Shown in pieces: positions 17,520-27,191 of a stretch of DNA of 64,000 nt. The stretch is from Micromonosporaceae bacterium KJ-029. Its GTDB lineage: Bacteria; Actinomycetota; Actinomycetes; Mycobacteriales; Micromonosporaceae. Position 1 is the first letter of the stretch; each line of letters opens with the position of its first letter. The stretch is taken from assembly GCA_005402585.1 (NCBI GenBank), contig BIFP01000021.1, positions 124,001 to 188,000 on the forward strand, read 5' to 3'. Position numbers and translations under genes: made by a program. The notes under the pieces were generated by a model that did no database searches, was not told the origin of the DNA, and saw only the letters and a program-made list of their open reading frames with translations.

Positions 17520-18977
17520 ATGGAACGTACCGAGATCGACGGTGTACCTGTCCTGTGGGCGCAGGGGCCGGCGCCGCTGAGCGCCACCCTGGTCTTCGGT
17601 TGCGGTGGGCAGGACGAGACCTTCCGGACGATCGGCGTCACCCACCTGGTCGAGCATCTGGCGATGAGTGGACTGCCCCGGGTGCACCACGACCGCAACG
17701 CCTGTGTCGATCTGCAGACCACGCAGTTCACCGCGACCGGCCGGCCCGAGCAGATCGTGACTTTTCTCGACGCGGTCTGCCGGGCCCTCGGCGATCTGCC
17801 GATGGACCGGATCCAGAAGGAGGCGGGGGTGCTGGCCGCCGAGGGCGGCGCGTACGCCGACCCGACCGTGGCCGCCCTGCTCACCCGCCGGTTCGGGGTG
17901 CGTGGCCCGGGCCTGGCGCCATGGAACGGGCCGGGCTTCGACCGGATCTCGGCCGACGACGTACGGGCCTACGCCGCGCGGTTCTTCACCGCCGGCAACG
18001 CCGTGCTGGTGCTGACCGGTCCGCCGCCGGAGGGGCTGCGGCTGCCACTGCCCGCCGGTCCCCGCGCGCAGCACCCTGCGGTCGCACCGGTGCCGACGTC
18101 GGGGCCGCAGTGGTCCGAGCACGTGGTGCCGGCCGTCGGGGCGGCCCTGTTGGGCGAGCACAGCGCGACCTGGAGCCTCGGTATGTCGGTTCTCGCGGAA
18201 CGGCTGGAGCAGATCGCCCGGCACCACCACGGGCTGAGCTACGAGGTTTCCGGGGACACCGTGCCGTACGACGGCGACGCCATGCTCTACGCGATCACCG
18301 TGGACGCCCGGGAGGGGCAGGAAGCGGAGGTGGCCCGGTTGCTCTGGGCCGAGCTGACCCGGATGGCCGAGCAGGGCCCGACCGAGGAGGAACTCGCCGA
18401 GGAGGCGGAGGCCGCCCGGGAGGCGTACCAGGATCCGCGCTTCGGCGAGGTCGAGCTGTTGGGGGCCGCGACGCGGGAGCTGTTCGGCCAGCCGTACCTG
18501 CCGCCAGCCGAGCGGCTGGCACGTCGCGAAGCGGTCACCCCCGAGGACGTCCGCCGGGTCTTCCGGGCCGCGCTCGGGACCGCTCATCTGGTCGTCCCGT
18601 GCGGCGTCTCCGTCGACCTGCCCGGGGTCGCCGGGCACGCCTGCACCGACGGGCGGGAACTGCCGTCGGGCCGGCTGTTCCAGCCGCCGGCGCTGGCCAA
18701 GGTGTTCTCCCGGGAGGCCCGGGCGCTCCGGCTGGTGCTCACCGACGACGGGCTCGCACTCCGGGACCCCGACGGCGACGTGCACCGGGTCCGGTTCGCC
18801 GAGGTGGTCGGGGTCGAGGAGGACGGCGCGGAACGCACCGTCTTCGGCTCGCACGGCTGCATCATCAACGTCGACCCGGAGCTGTTCAAGGGCGCGGAGG
18901 CAGCCGTCCAGGCGGTGGACGCGGCGGTACCGGCCCAGCTGCGCTACCGCCGTTCGGAGCTGGTCGGCGAGGACTGA
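17520..18977 (+). CDS. M16 family peptidase-like protein with C-terminal PH-like region
   Basis: 485 residues. HLVEH (42-46) is the inverted zinc motif of M16 peptidases and [11 protein letters not shown] (100-110) supplies the third-ligand glutamate region. The spacing between them (~62) is shorter than the usual ~75. A second M16-like half covers ~200-380. The last ~80 residues ([16 protein letters not shown] onward) resemble a small PH/GRAM-type beta domain. TACGAT (17507-17512) is 7 nt before the ATG, indicating a leaderless start. The 3' end overlaps the convergent methyltransferase gene by 34 bp. Substrate unknown. Confidence 0.75.
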   Translation: MERTEIDGVPVLWAQGPAPLSATLVFGCGGQDETFRTIGVTHLVEHLAMSGLPRVHHDRNACVDLQTTQFTATGRPEQIVTFLDAVCRALGDLPMDRIQKEAGVLAAEGGAYADPTVAALLTRRFGVRGPGLAPWNGPGFDRISADDVRAYAARFFTAGNAVLVLTGPPPEGLRLPLPAGPRAQHPAVAPVPTSGPQWSEHVVPAVGAALLGEHSATWSLGMSVLAERLEQIARHHHGLSYEVSGDTVPYDGDAMLYAITVDAREGQEAEVARLLWAELTRMAEQGPTEEELAEEAEAAREAYQDPRFGEVELLGAATRELFGQPYLPPAERLARREAVTPEDVRRVFRAALGTAHLVVPCGVSVDLPGVAGHACTDGRELPSGRLFQPPALAKVFSREARALRLVLTDDGLALRDPDGDVHRVRFAEVVGVEEDGAERTVFGSHGCIINVDPELFKGAEAAVQAVDAAVPAQLRYRRSELVGED

Positions 18978-20182
18978 GCGGAGGGCAGCCCGTCGGCGGG
19001 CACACCGACCGGCTGCCACAGCCACCAGTGCCCGCCCAGCCCGGCCGGGTCGGTCAACTCGGCCGCCGCCGACGCCTCGGCAAGCGCCCGCACGTACCCG
19101 GCCGGGTCACGGGCGGCCAGGCTCAGCGGTGGTCGCCCGCCGTCGGCCCCGAGCGCCCGCAGCCCCTCTCGCTGCGACCCCAGGGAGTACGCGCACCGGG
19201 CGACCCGCCCACCGGCGGAGGCGACCGAGTCCATCGCGACGTGCGCGGTGACGTCGCACGACCCGTTCGGTACCGGCGGCACCTGCCGCCCGCCCCGGTA
19301 CCCGGTCAGCGACCCGCCGAAGGGCCGGTCCCCACGCAGGTGCCCGTAGTCCACGGCCAGGGCCAGCCCCCGGTCGACGTGGCCCACCGCGTCAGCCCAC
19401 GCCTCGTCTCTCGTCCGCCCGATCTCGGCCCTACCCGACCCGGTCGAGCTATGACCGTCCGGCACGGTGTGCGGTGGGTCATCAGGGCCGCCGCGCGCTG
19501 CTGGGGGTAAGGGCCACCAGGTAGTCAGCCAGTCAAGGTCCACCGGGCTGACCGGTTCACCCAACGTCTCGGCTCCGGTGGTGGGGTCGACGAGGAGGTA
19601 GTGCCAGCCGTTCTCGGTGTGGGTGGCGAGGTCGAGGGGGACGTTGTCGAGCCACTCGGTGGCGATCAGGAGGCCGGTGACCTCGGTGGGGATCGCGTTC
19701 GTCCAGGTGATCTGTTCGGGAAGGTCGTCGGGGCGCGGGGCGAGTTCGACGGCGGTGAACCGTACCCGCCGGGCGAGCGGAACCGGCGCGGCCGGTAACG
19801 GATCGACCGACCCGGACGCGGGGGTGAAGGGCGCCGGGCGGACGGCGGCCGTGGCGGTCAGGGTTTCCGGGGAGCCCGCCCGCGCAGGGATCAAGCCTGA
19901 CCGCCCGGAGCGGGTGGGCTCCCCGGAAACCCCCACCGTGACCCGCGATGACAGCGAGCGAAGCAGCTCACCCCGCCCGGCCCCCACGTCCACCACGTCG
20001 AACCGGTCGGGGAAACCGAGCGCGGCGTCGAGTTGGTGGATCAACCGGAGCAGGGCGGAGGCGAAGACCGGTGAGGCGTGCACGCTGGTGCGAAAGTGTG
20101 CCGCCGGTCCCGTTCCGGTAACGAAGAAGCCCGAAGGCCCGTAGAGCGCCTGCTGCATCGCGGCCCGCCAAGGCATCGACAT
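18944..20182 (-). CDS. MidA/NDUFAF7-type (COG1565) SAM-dependent methyltransferase with in-frame palindromic repeat insert
   Basis: 412 residues. The N-terminal PWRAAMQQALYGPSGFF and the SAM-binding VVDVGAGRGELL (63-74) fit the MidA/NDUFAF7 family, which dimethylates an arginine of complex I subunit NDUFS2 in mitochondria. Later blocks include TATEWLDNVP-like and LAVDYGHLRGD segments. ATG 20182 has GAGGAGG upstream. Residues ~84-109, including SGRSGLIPARAGSPET, are encoded by a palindromic element that recurs outside genes at 27101-27174. This lengthens the loop between the first two Rossmann strands. The nearby nuoD suggests its substrate. Confidence 0.8.
   Translation of the reverse strand: MSMPWRAAMQQALYGPSGFFVTGTGPAAHFRTSVHASPVFASALLRLIHQLDAALGFPDRFDVVDVGAGRGELLRSLSSRVTVGVSGEPTRSGRSGLIPARAGSPETLTATAAVRPAPFTPASGSVDPLPAAPVPLARRVRFTAVELAPRPDDLPEQITWTNAIPTEVTGLLIATEWLDNVPLDLATHTENGWHYLLVDPTTGAETLGEPVSPVDLDWLTTWWPLPPAARGGPDDPPHTVPDGHSSTGSGRAEIGRTRDEAWADAVGHVDRGLALAVDYGHLRGDRPFGGSLTGYRGGRQVPPVPNGSCDVTAHVAMDSVASAGGRVARCAYSLGSQREGLRALGADGGRPPLSLAARDPAGYVRALAEASAAAELTDPAGLGGHWWLWQPVGVPADGLPSAQSSPTSSERR
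19861..19932 (-). repeat. Palindromic repeat element copy 1, inside a coding sequence
   Basis: Perfect 17-bp arms GGGTTTCCGGGGAGCCC (19861-19877) and its complement (19916-19932) enclose a loop. The loop's minus-strand core of 30 nt (GCTCCGGGCGG to ATCCCTGCGC) is identical to the loop of copy 2. A further 5-bp stem follows after one mismatch. It is read through in frame by the MidA-type methyltransferase gene without a stop. Confidence 0.85.
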
Positions 20183-20294
20183 CGGGGGGCCTCCTCGGGC
20201 GCCGGTGAACGATTTCACACATCCTTGTTTCAGGTCCGTGTCAACGACGCATACTTGCCCCGACCGGTACCCATCTCGAGGACTGGATCGTGAC

Positions 20295-21320
20295 ATGAGC
20301 GCACCGCTGCGCCACCATCCGGCCGCCGGTCGGCGGCCCGCGACCGGGCCATCGGCCCAGGTCGCCACCCGTACCGTGCTCACCGTCGGCGTCATCGGCG
20401 CCGGCCGGGTCGGCGCCACCCTCGGCGCCGCGCTCGCCGCCGCCGGCCACCGTGTGGTCGCCGCCACCGGGCTCTCCGGGGCGTCCCGCGCCCGGCTGGC
20501 GCTGCTGCTACCCACCGTCCCCCGCCGTTCCGCAGCCGCGGTCGCGCGGGCGGCAACCGACCTGCTGCTGATCGCCGTACCGGACGACGCCCTCGCCGGG
20601 GTGGTCGCGGACCTGGCCGCCGACGGTGTGCTGCGCCCCGGCCAGGTGGTCGCGCACACCTCCGGGGCACACGGCCTGGCGGTGCTGGCGCCGGCCGCCG
20701 CGGCCGGTGCGCGCCCGTTGGCGCTGCACCCCGCAATGACCTTCACCGGTACGCCCGGCGACCTCGGCCGCCTGCCCGGCATCTCGTACGGCGTGACCGC
20801 ACCGGCCGAGCTGCGCCCGCTGGCCGCCCGGCTGGTGGCGGACCTCGGCGGTGTGCCCGAGTGGATCGGGGAGGCCGACCGGCCGCTCTACCACGCGGCG
20901 CTGGCGCACGGCGCGAACCACCTGGTGACCCTGGTCAACGAGGCGGCCGACCGGCTGCGCGACGCCGGGGTGGGGCAGCCCGAGAAGGTGCTCGGCCCGC
21001 TACTGCGCGCCGCCCTGGAGAACGCGCTGAGCCTCGGTGACGACGCGCTGACCGGCCCGGTCTCCCGGGGCGACGCGGGCACCGTGCAGCGGCATCTGGC
21101 CCGGCTCGCCGCCACCGCGCCCGAGTCGGTCGCTCCCTACCTGGCCCTGGCCCGGCGGACCGCCGATCGCGCGGTGGCCGCCGGCCGGCTGCGCCCGGTC
21201 GACGCGGAGCCGCTGCTCGGTGTGCTGGGCCGGGACCAGACCCGGGCGGCGGAGGCGGGCCATCAACTCGGCGGGCAGCAGGCTCAGCCCGGCGCCGAGC
21301 GGAGCGAGGTGGCGGCGTGA
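20295..21320 (+). CDS. DUF2520 Rossmann-fold protein upstream of panC
   Basis: 341 residues. [14 protein letters not shown] (31-44) is an NAD(P)-binding motif. The C-terminal half, with [19 protein letters not shown], matches the DUF2520 dimerisation domain, giving overall similarity to ketopantoate/pyrroline-5-carboxylate reductases. Genes of this type commonly precede panC in actinobacteria (Rv3603c in M. tuberculosis), which suggests a link to pantothenate synthesis, perhaps ketopantoate reduction. That is inference. ATG 20295 is chosen over the upstream frame start 20205, which would lie in the promoter region shared with the divergent methyltransferase. Confidence 0.82.
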   Translation: MSAPLRHHPAAGRRPATGPSAQVATRTVLTVGVIGAGRVGATLGAALAAAGHRVVAATGLSGASRARLALLLPTVPRRSAAAVARAATDLLLIAVPDDALAGVVADLAADGVLRPGQVVAHTSGAHGLAVLAPAAAAGARPLALHPAMTFTGTPGDLGRLPGISYGVTAPAELRPLAARLVADLGGVPEWIGEADRPLYHAALAHGANHLVTLVNEAADRLRDAGVGQPEKVLGPLLRAALENALSLGDDALTGPVSRGDAGTVQRHLARLAATAPESVAPYLALARRTADRAVAAGRLRPVDAEPLLGVLGRDQTRAAEAGHQLGGQQAQPGAERSEVAA

Positions 21321-21348
21321 GCCGCAGGCAGCGAGCGAGGTGGGTCGC

Positions 21349-22197
21349 GTGACGGAACTGGTGCACACCCGCGCCGAGCTGGCCCGGGCCCGGGCCGCCC
21401 AAACCGGGACGGTGGGGGTGGTGATGACCATGGGCGCCCTGCACGAGGGGCACGAGACGCTGCTGCGGGCCGCCCGCGAGCGCGCCGACCACGTGCTCGT
21501 CACGATCTTCGTGAACCCGCTGCAGTTCGGGCCGAACGAGGACTTCGACCGCTATCCGCGGACCCTCGATGCCGATCTTGAGGTCTGCCGGCGCGCCGGC
21601 GCGGACCTGGTCTTCGCCCCGTCGGTGACGGACATGTATCCCGGTGGTGAGCCGGCGGTACGGGTCAACCCGGGCCCGCTCGGAGAGGACCTGGAGGGGC
21701 TGAGCCGGCCGGGGTTCTTCCACGGCGTGCTCACCGTGGTGCTGAAGCTGCTCCAGCTCACCCGGCCGGAGCTGGCCTTCTTCGGCGAGAAGGACTACCA
21801 GCAGTTGACCCTGGTCCGGCGGATGTGCCGGGATCTGGACGTGCCGGTGGAGGTGGTCGGGGTGCCGACCGTCCGGGAGCCGGACGGGCTGGCCCTGTCC
21901 AGCCGCAACCGCTACCTTTCGCCGATCGAGCGGCAGGTGGCGCTGGGCCTGTCCAGGGCACTGCGCGCCGGTGTCGAGGCCGCCGAGGCCAACCGCGACG
22001 CCGGGGCGGTGCTGACCGCCGCACACGCCGCCTTCGGCGCCGCCGCGCCCGACGCGCGGCTCGACTACCTCGTCCTCACCGATCCCGACCTGGCGCCCGG
22101 GCCGGTCCACGGCCCGGCCCGGCTGCTCATCGCCGCCTGGGTGGGCGGTACCCGGCTGATCGACAACGCCCCGGTCCGGCTCGACCCGGCCCGTTGA
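21349..22197 (+). CDS. panC: Pantothenate synthetase
   Basis: 282 residues. It condenses D-pantoate and beta-alanine with ATP. Signatures are [16 protein letters not shown] (nucleotide HxGH-type motif), [26 protein letters not shown] and [12 protein letters not shown] 21349 follows a GAGG site and starts in the reading frame at the conserved VTELVHTR. Downstream panD supplies beta-alanine, so the two genes serve consecutive needs of the same pathway. Confidence 0.95.
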   Translation: MTELVHTRAELARARAAQTGTVGVVMTMGALHEGHETLLRAARERADHVLVTIFVNPLQFGPNEDFDRYPRTLDADLEVCRRAGADLVFAPSVTDMYPGGEPAVRVNPGPLGEDLEGLSRPGFFHGVLTVVLKLLQLTRPELAFFGEKDYQQLTLVRRMCRDLDVPVEVVGVPTVREPDGLALSSRNRYLSPIERQVALGLSRALRAGVEAAEANRDAGAVLTAAHAAFGAAAPDARLDYLVLTDPDLAPGPVHGPARLLIAAWVGGTRLIDNAPVRLDPAR

Positions 22198-22228
22198 CCT
22201 CAGACACTTTCGCGCGAGAGGCGTCCTG

Positions 22229-22648
22229 ATGTACCGCACCATGCTCAAGTCCAAGATCCACCGGGCCACGGTGACCCAGGCGGACCTGCACTACGTCGGC
22301 TCGGTGACCGTCGACGAGGACCTGCTCGACGCCGCCGACCTGCTGCCGGGCGAGCAGGTGGCGATCGTGGACATCACCAACGGAGCCCGGCTGGAGACGT
22401 ACGTGATCCCGGGTCGGCGGGGCAGCGGCGTGATCGGCATCAACGGCGCCGCCGCCCACCTGGTGCACCCGGGCGACCTGGTCATCCTGATCTCGTACGG
22501 GCAGATGGACGACGCCGAGGCCCGCGCGTACCGCCCGCGGGTGGTGCACGTCGACGCCGACAACCGGGTCGTCGACCTGGGCACCGACCCGTCCACCGCC
22601 GCCCCTGGCACTGCCGGTGCCCCCGTTTCCAACCCGCTGGCGGGGTAG
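22229..22648 (+). CDS. panD: Aspartate 1-decarboxylase
   Basis: 139 residues. This pyruvoyl enzyme makes beta-alanine from aspartate. The self-cleavage site Gly24-Ser25 in YVGSV is present, as are Lys9 in [12 protein letters not shown] and the conserved [11 protein letters not shown] ~25-residue Thr/Ala/Pro tail extends beyond the core, as in other actinobacteria. It lies 31 bp after panC. Confidence 0.95.
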   Translation: MYRTMLKSKIHRATVTQADLHYVGSVTVDEDLLDAADLLPGEQVAIVDITNGARLETYVIPGRRGSGVIGINGAAAHLVHPGDLVILISYGQMDDAEARAYRPRVVHVDADNRVVDLGTDPSTAAPGTAGAPVSNPLAG

Positions 22649-22750
22649 CGAGCCACCTGGATCGCGATTCCGGTCTGTCACCGGAAGGTCATTTCTGGTT
22701 ACCCTGGAAGCGCCGTCGCGGGACGGCCGCTGGCTGGGGGAGGCGGCGTC

Positions 22751-23647
22751 ATGCAGCGTGCGACAAGAACCCTGATCGCGGCCCTCGCCGTGGCCACGCT
22801 GCTGGCGGGCTGTAGTGGCGCCGGCGGGCTCGACGGTGACCTGATCGACGACTGGGCGGCGCTGCCGCCACCGGGCCCGTTCACCCCGGCCGCCGGGGTC
22901 TGCCACGAGGCCGAATTCATTGACGCCGTTGCCCTGGCCGCGTACGCGCCGGTGGCCTGCGCCGCGCCGCACCGGGTGGAGACCGTGCACGTCGGTGCCC
23001 TACCGGCTGAGCGGAGCGAGCCGCCGGCAGTCGGTTCCGCCGAAATGCGTACCGCCTTCACCGAGTGTGACAAGCAGACCAACGGCTACGTCGGCGACAA
23101 CTGGCGGGCCGGCCGGCTCCGGCTGGCGGTGGCGGTGCCGTCCGGGCCGGGCTGGGCGGCCGGCTCACGGTGGTACCGCTGCGACCTGATGGAGGTCAGC
23201 ACCGCCGAGGCGGCGGCCACCGTCGTGCTGCGTACCGGCTCCCTGCGTGACGCCCTCCGGTCGCCGTCGGCGCTGCGGCTGGGATGCCAGCAGACGCGTA
23301 CCGGTCGGGGTGGGGTGGTGCAGACGCTGGTGGCGGTGGACTGCGCCGAGCGCCACGACGCCGAGTTCGCCGGGGTGTGGCAGGCGCCCGACCGCCCGTA
23401 CCCGACCCGGAGCGCCGAGTGGGCGCCGTTCTACGCCGGCTGCCGGTCGGTCCTCGCCCGGTACGCCCGCCTGCCGGACGACGCCGACCTCGTTTACCGC
23501 AGCGACGTCGTGGTCCGTCCGCCGGGGGCGGGCCGCTGGCGGGCCGGGGATCGGGGCGTCCGCTGTTACCTGTGGCTCAGCGACCGCGCCGTGACCGGGT
23601 CGCTCAAGGACGCCGGCCCAGCCGGCCTGCCCGTCCGGACGAAGTAG
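22751..23647 (+). CDS. Secreted lipoprotein, septum-formation (Septum_form) family-like
   Basis: 298 residues with signal peptide and lipobox LLAGC (Cys21). Two repeats of a cysteine-containing module follow, with ACAAPHRVETVHVG near 80 and CAERHDAEFAGVWQ near 207. The CxxPHxxE-type pattern is typical of the actinobacterial septum formation family (DUF4190-associated). GGGGGAGG is placed 7 nt before ATG. It sits between panD and nadB without obvious metabolic connection. Confidence 0.65.
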   Translation: MQRATRTLIAALAVATLLAGCSGAGGLDGDLIDDWAALPPPGPFTPAAGVCHEAEFIDAVALAAYAPVACAAPHRVETVHVGALPAERSEPPAVGSAEMRTAFTECDKQTNGYVGDNWRAGRLRLAVAVPSGPGWAAGSRWYRCDLMEVSTAEAAATVVLRTGSLRDALRSPSALRLGCQQTRTGRGGVVQTLVAVDCAERHDAEFAGVWQAPDRPYPTRSAEWAPFYAGCRSVLARYARLPDDADLVYRSDVVVRPPGAGRWRAGDRGVRCYLWLSDRAVTGSLKDAGPAGLPVRTK

Positions 23648-23709
23648 CCGGAACCACTCGTCCCGCCCCCCGCCGCCCGAGCCGAGAAGCATTCAGGTTG
23701 ACTGAGGGC

Positions 23710-25401
23710 ATGGAGTTACCGACCGTCGGCCTGCCGGCACTGCCGAGCCTGCTGGCCGCTCCGGCGCCCGGCTGGGTGGAGACCACCGACGTGATCGTGG
23801 TCGGCTCCGGGGTGGCCGGGCTGACCGCCGCGCTGCATCTGCGCGAGGCGGGTCTGCACGTCACCGTGGTCACCAAAGTCAACATCGACGAGGGCTCGAC
23901 CCGCTGGGCCCAGGGCGGCATAGCCGCGGTGCTCGATCCGGCCGACACGCCGGCGATGCACGCCTCCGACACCGAGATCGCCGGGGTGGGCCTGTGTGAC
24001 CCGGCGGCGGTGCGGGTCCTGGTGGAGGAGGGGCCGACCCGGCTGCGCGAGTTGATGCGGATCGGCGCCGAGTTCGACCGCAACCCCGACGGCTCGCTGA
24101 TGCTCACCCGCGAGGGCGGGCACCGCGCGGACCGCATCGTGCACGCCGGCGGCGACGCGACCGGGGCGGAGGTGCAGCGGGCCCTGCACGAGGCGGTCCG
24201 CCGCGACCCGTGGATCCGCCTGGTCGAGCACGCGCTGGTGCTGGACCTGCTCCGCGCGCCCGGCGACGGCCCGGACGGGCTCGGCCCGGCGTGCGGTATC
24301 ACCCTGCACGTTCTCGGCGAGGGCAGCGAGGACGGCGTGGGCGCCATCCTGGCCCGGGCGGTCGTGTTGGCGACCGGCGGAATGGGCCAGATCTTCGCGG
24401 CGACCACCAACCCGGCGGTCTCCACCGGCGACGGTGTCGCACTGGCCATGCGCGCCGGGGCGGCGGTCACCGACGTGGAGTTCGTCCAGTTCCACCCCAC
24501 CGCGCTGATCGTGCCGGAACGCGCCCGCGTGCCCGGCGCCGGCCGCGCCCAGCAGCCGCTGGTTTCCGAGGCGTTGCGCGGCGAGGGCGCGTACCTGGTG
24601 GACGCCGACGGCAAGCGGTTCATGCTCGGCCAGCACGAACTGGCCGAGCTGGCGCCGCGGGACGTGGTGGCCAAGGGCATCCACCGGGTGCTGCTGGCCA
24701 CCGGTGCCGACCACGTCTACCTCGACGCCCGCCACCTCGGCGGCGACTTCCTGGCCCGGCGTTTCCCCACCATCGTCGCCTCGTGCCTGGCCATCGGCGT
24801 CGACCCGGGAGAGAACCTGATCCCGGTCGCGCCGGCCGCGCACTACGCCTCCGGCGGGGTCCGCACCGACCTGCACGGCCGGACCTCCATCCCCGGCCTG
24901 TACGCCTGCGGCGAGGTCGCCTGCACCGGCGTCCACGGCGCGAACCGGCTGGCCAGCAACTCCCTGCTGGAGGGGCTGGTCTTCTCCCGGCGGATCGCCG
25001 ACCACATCGCCTCCGGCCTGCCCGAACAGGCCCGCCCGGCAGACACCGGAGCCTGGCGCGGGAGCGCCGGTTGGGTGGTACCGGCCGCGACGACGCCAGC
25101 GTTGCAGCGGGCGATGACCCGTGGGGCCGGAGTGCTTCGCTCGGCCGCGTCGCTCAGCGCGACCGCGTCCGAACTGGTCGACCTGGGCGCCGGCCGTGGC
25201 ACGCCGCGCACCGCCGACTGGGAGGCGACGAACCTGATCACGGTCGCGGCCTCGCTGGTTGCCGCCGCGTACGCCCGCCAGGAGACCCGGGGCTGCCACT
25301 GGCGGGAGGACTTCCCCTCGGCCGACGAGCGGTGGTACGGCCACCTGGTCGGCGCGATCGGGACGCAGGGCCGGCTGATCAGTCGCTGGGAGGAGAGCTG
25401 A
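23710..25401 (+). CDS. nadB: L-aspartate oxidase
   Basis: 563 residues, a flavoprotein that oxidises aspartate to iminoaspartate in de novo NAD synthesis. The FAD motif is VIVVGSGVAGLTAALHL. Further family motifs are RWAQGGIAAV, THREGGH-like LTREGGHRADR, HPTAL and GEVACTGVHGANRLASNSLLEGL. ATG 23710 follows GAGGG. Its stop overlaps the nadC start by one base (TGATG). No nadA is present in the window, so quinolinate synthase must be encoded elsewhere. Confidence 0.95.
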   Translation: MELPTVGLPALPSLLAAPAPGWVETTDVIVVGSGVAGLTAALHLREAGLHVTVVTKVNIDEGSTRWAQGGIAAVLDPADTPAMHASDTEIAGVGLCDPAAVRVLVEEGPTRLRELMRIGAEFDRNPDGSLMLTREGGHRADRIVHAGGDATGAEVQRALHEAVRRDPWIRLVEHALVLDLLRAPGDGPDGLGPACGITLHVLGEGSEDGVGAILARAVVLATGGMGQIFAATTNPAVSTGDGVALAMRAGAAVTDVEFVQFHPTALIVPERARVPGAGRAQQPLVSEALRGEGAYLVDADGKRFMLGQHELAELAPRDVVAKGIHRVLLATGADHVYLDARHLGGDFLARRFPTIVASCLAIGVDPGENLIPVAPAAHYASGGVRTDLHGRTSIPGLYACGEVACTGVHGANRLASNSLLEGLVFSRRIADHIASGLPEQARPADTGAWRGSAGWVVPAATTPALQRAMTRGAGVLRSAASLSATASELVDLGAGRGTPRTADWEATNLITVAASLVAAAYARQETRGCHWREDFPSADERWYGHLVGAIGTQGRLISRWEES

Positions 25402-26297
25402 TGACCGGGACGACGGAGCGGATGCTGCGCGAGGCCGGGCTGGACCCGGACCAGGTACGCCGGATCGTCGGGAACGCCCTGGCCGAGGACCTCGGCCCGG
25501 ACGGGCTCGACATCACCAGCGTGGCGACCATCCCGCCCGAGCAGAACGACACCGCCGACCTGGTGGCGCGGGCCGACGGGGTGGTCGCCGGGCTGGCCGT
25601 CGCCGCCGCGGTGTTCGAGCTGGCCGGCGAGGTGACCGGGGCGGACCGTACCGTCGAGGTGTCGCTGGTGGCCCGCGACGGCGAGCGGGTGGCCCGCGGC
25701 GACGTGCTGGCCACGGTGACCGGCCCCACCCGGGTGCTGCTCACCGCCGAACGGACCGCGCTCAACCTGCTCTGCCGGATGTCCGGCGTGGCCACCCACA
25801 CCCGTGCCTGGGCGGACGCGCTGGCCGGCAGCAAGGCGATGGTCCTGGACACCCGCAAGACCACCCCGGGCCTGCGCGCCCTGGAGAAGTACGCGGTCCG
25901 TGCGGGCGGCGGCACGAACAAGCGGATGGGCCTGCACGACGTCGCCATGATCAAGGACAACCACAAGTACGCGGCGGGCAGCGTCACCGCCGCCTACCGG
26001 CGGGTCCGGGCGGCGTTCCCGGACGTGCCGGTGCAGGTGGAGGTGGACACGCTCGCCGAGGCGGTGGAGGCGGTCGAGGCCGGTGCGAACTTCCTCCTGC
26101 TGGACAACATGCCCGCACCGGTGCTCGCCGCTGTGGCGGCGGCCGTCGGGGACCGGGCCGAACTGGAGGCGACCGGCGGGCTGACCCTCGCCGACGCCGC
26201 CGAGGTGGGCGCCAGCGGCGTCGACTTCCTCTCGGTCGGCGCGCTCACCCACTCCTCGCCGATCCTGGACATCGCCCTGGACCTGCGTACGGAGTAG
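25401..26297 (+). CDS. nadC: Nicotinate-nucleotide pyrophosphorylase (carboxylating)
   Basis: 298 residues. It converts quinolinate and PRPP to nicotinate mononucleotide. Characteristic segments are ERTALNLLCRMSGVAT, DTRKTTPGLRALEKYAV, GGGTNKRMGLHD, MIKDNH and the ELEATGGL near the C-terminus. One-base overlap with nadB indicates coupled translation. Confidence 0.96.
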   Translation: MTGTTERMLREAGLDPDQVRRIVGNALAEDLGPDGLDITSVATIPPEQNDTADLVARADGVVAGLAVAAAVFELAGEVTGADRTVEVSLVARDGERVARGDVLATVTGPTRVLLTAERTALNLLCRMSGVATHTRAWADALAGSKAMVLDTRKTTPGLRALEKYAVRAGGGTNKRMGLHDVAMIKDNHKYAAGSVTAAYRRVRAAFPDVPVQVEVDTLAEAVEAVEAGANFLLLDNMPAPVLAAVAAAVGDRAELEATGGLTLADAAEVGASGVDFLSVGALTHSSPILDIALDLRTE

Positions 26298-26316
26298 ACC
26301 CGTCTAGGCTTCGTGC

Positions 26317-27075
26317 GTGCTGCTCTGCATCGACATCGGGAACACCAACACCGTGCTGGCGACCTTTGACGGCGACAAGCTGGTGCACTCCTGGCGGATC
26401 AAGACCGACGCCCGCTCGACCGCCGACGAGTTGGGCCTGATGTTCCGGGGGCTGCTCGCCGGCGACGCCGTGGAGATCACCGGGGTCGCGGCCTGCTCGA
26501 CCGTGCCGGCGGCCCTGCGCTCGTTGCGGACCATGCTGACCCGCTACTACGGGGAGCTGCCGAGCGTGATCGTGGAGCCCGGGGTACGCACCGGGGTGCA
26601 GTTGGCCATCGACAACCCGAAGGAGGTCGGTGCCGACCGGGTGGTCAACACCCTGGCCGCGTACACGCTCTACGGCGGCCCGTCGATCGTGGTCGACTTC
26701 GGCACCACCACCAACTTCGACGTGATCAGCGGTCGGGGTGAGTTCCTCGGCGGGGCGTTCGCGCCGGGCATCGAGATCTCCTTCGACGCGCTCGCCGCCC
26801 GCGCCGCCCAGCTGCGCAAGGTCGAGGCGACCAAGCCGCGCTCGGTGATCGGCAAGAACACCGTCGAGTGCCTCCAGGCGGGGCTCTACTTCGGCTTCGC
26901 CGGGCAGGTGGACCGGATCGTCGAGCGGATGGCCGCCGAGCTGGGCGAGCTGAAGGCGGTGATCGCAACCGGTGGGTTGGCCCCGCTGGTGCTCAACGAG
27001 TGCCACACGATCACCCACCACGAGCCAATGATCACGCTGATCGGATTGCGCATGGTGTACGAGCGGAACGTCTGA
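26317..27075 (+). CDS. coaX: Type III pantothenate kinase
   Basis: 252 residues. It phosphorylates pantothenate in CoA synthesis. DIGNTNTVLATF at the N-terminus is the phosphate-binding loop, GADRVVN the second motif and VDFGTTTNFD the third; GGAFAPGI also fits. GTG 26317 lies 6 nt after TAGGCT (26305-26310), so it has its own leaderless promoter despite following nadC by 19 bp. Confidence 0.96.
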   Translation: MLLCIDIGNTNTVLATFDGDKLVHSWRIKTDARSTADELGLMFRGLLAGDAVEITGVAACSTVPAALRSLRTMLTRYYGELPSVIVEPGVRTGVQLAIDNPKEVGADRVVNTLAAYTLYGGPSIVVDFGTTTNFDVISGRGEFLGGAFAPGIEISFDALAARAAQLRKVEATKPRSVIGKNTVECLQAGLYFGFAGQVDRIVERMAAELGELKAVIATGGLAPLVLNECHTITHHEPMITLIGLRMVYERNV

Positions 27076-27100
27076 CTGGGTTTTCTGGGCTTGCGGTGTG

Positions 27101-27174
27101 GGGTTTCCGGGCTGCCCGGCCGGCTCCGGGCGGTCAGGCTTGATCCCTGCGCCGGCCGGGCAGCCCGGAAACCC
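27101..27174 (+). repeat. Palindromic repeat element copy 2, intergenic
   Basis: Perfect 23-bp inverted repeat (27101-27123 and 27152-27174, starting GGGTTTCCGGGCTGCCC) around a 28-nt loop. A 30-nt core centred on GGTCAGGCTTGATCCCTGCG is identical to the minus strand of copy 1. Relative to copy 1, two stem positions differ with matching changes on the other arm. It lies 25 bp after the coaX stop and could act as a terminator. Confidence 0.85.
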
Positions 27175-27191
27175 TCGGTGGGCCAGCGTCA

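Noticed and set aside
17493..19025. 510-codon minus-strand frame opposite the M16-like gene
   Set aside because: Antisense shadow; the plus frame has the HLVEH zinc motif and a leaderless promoter.
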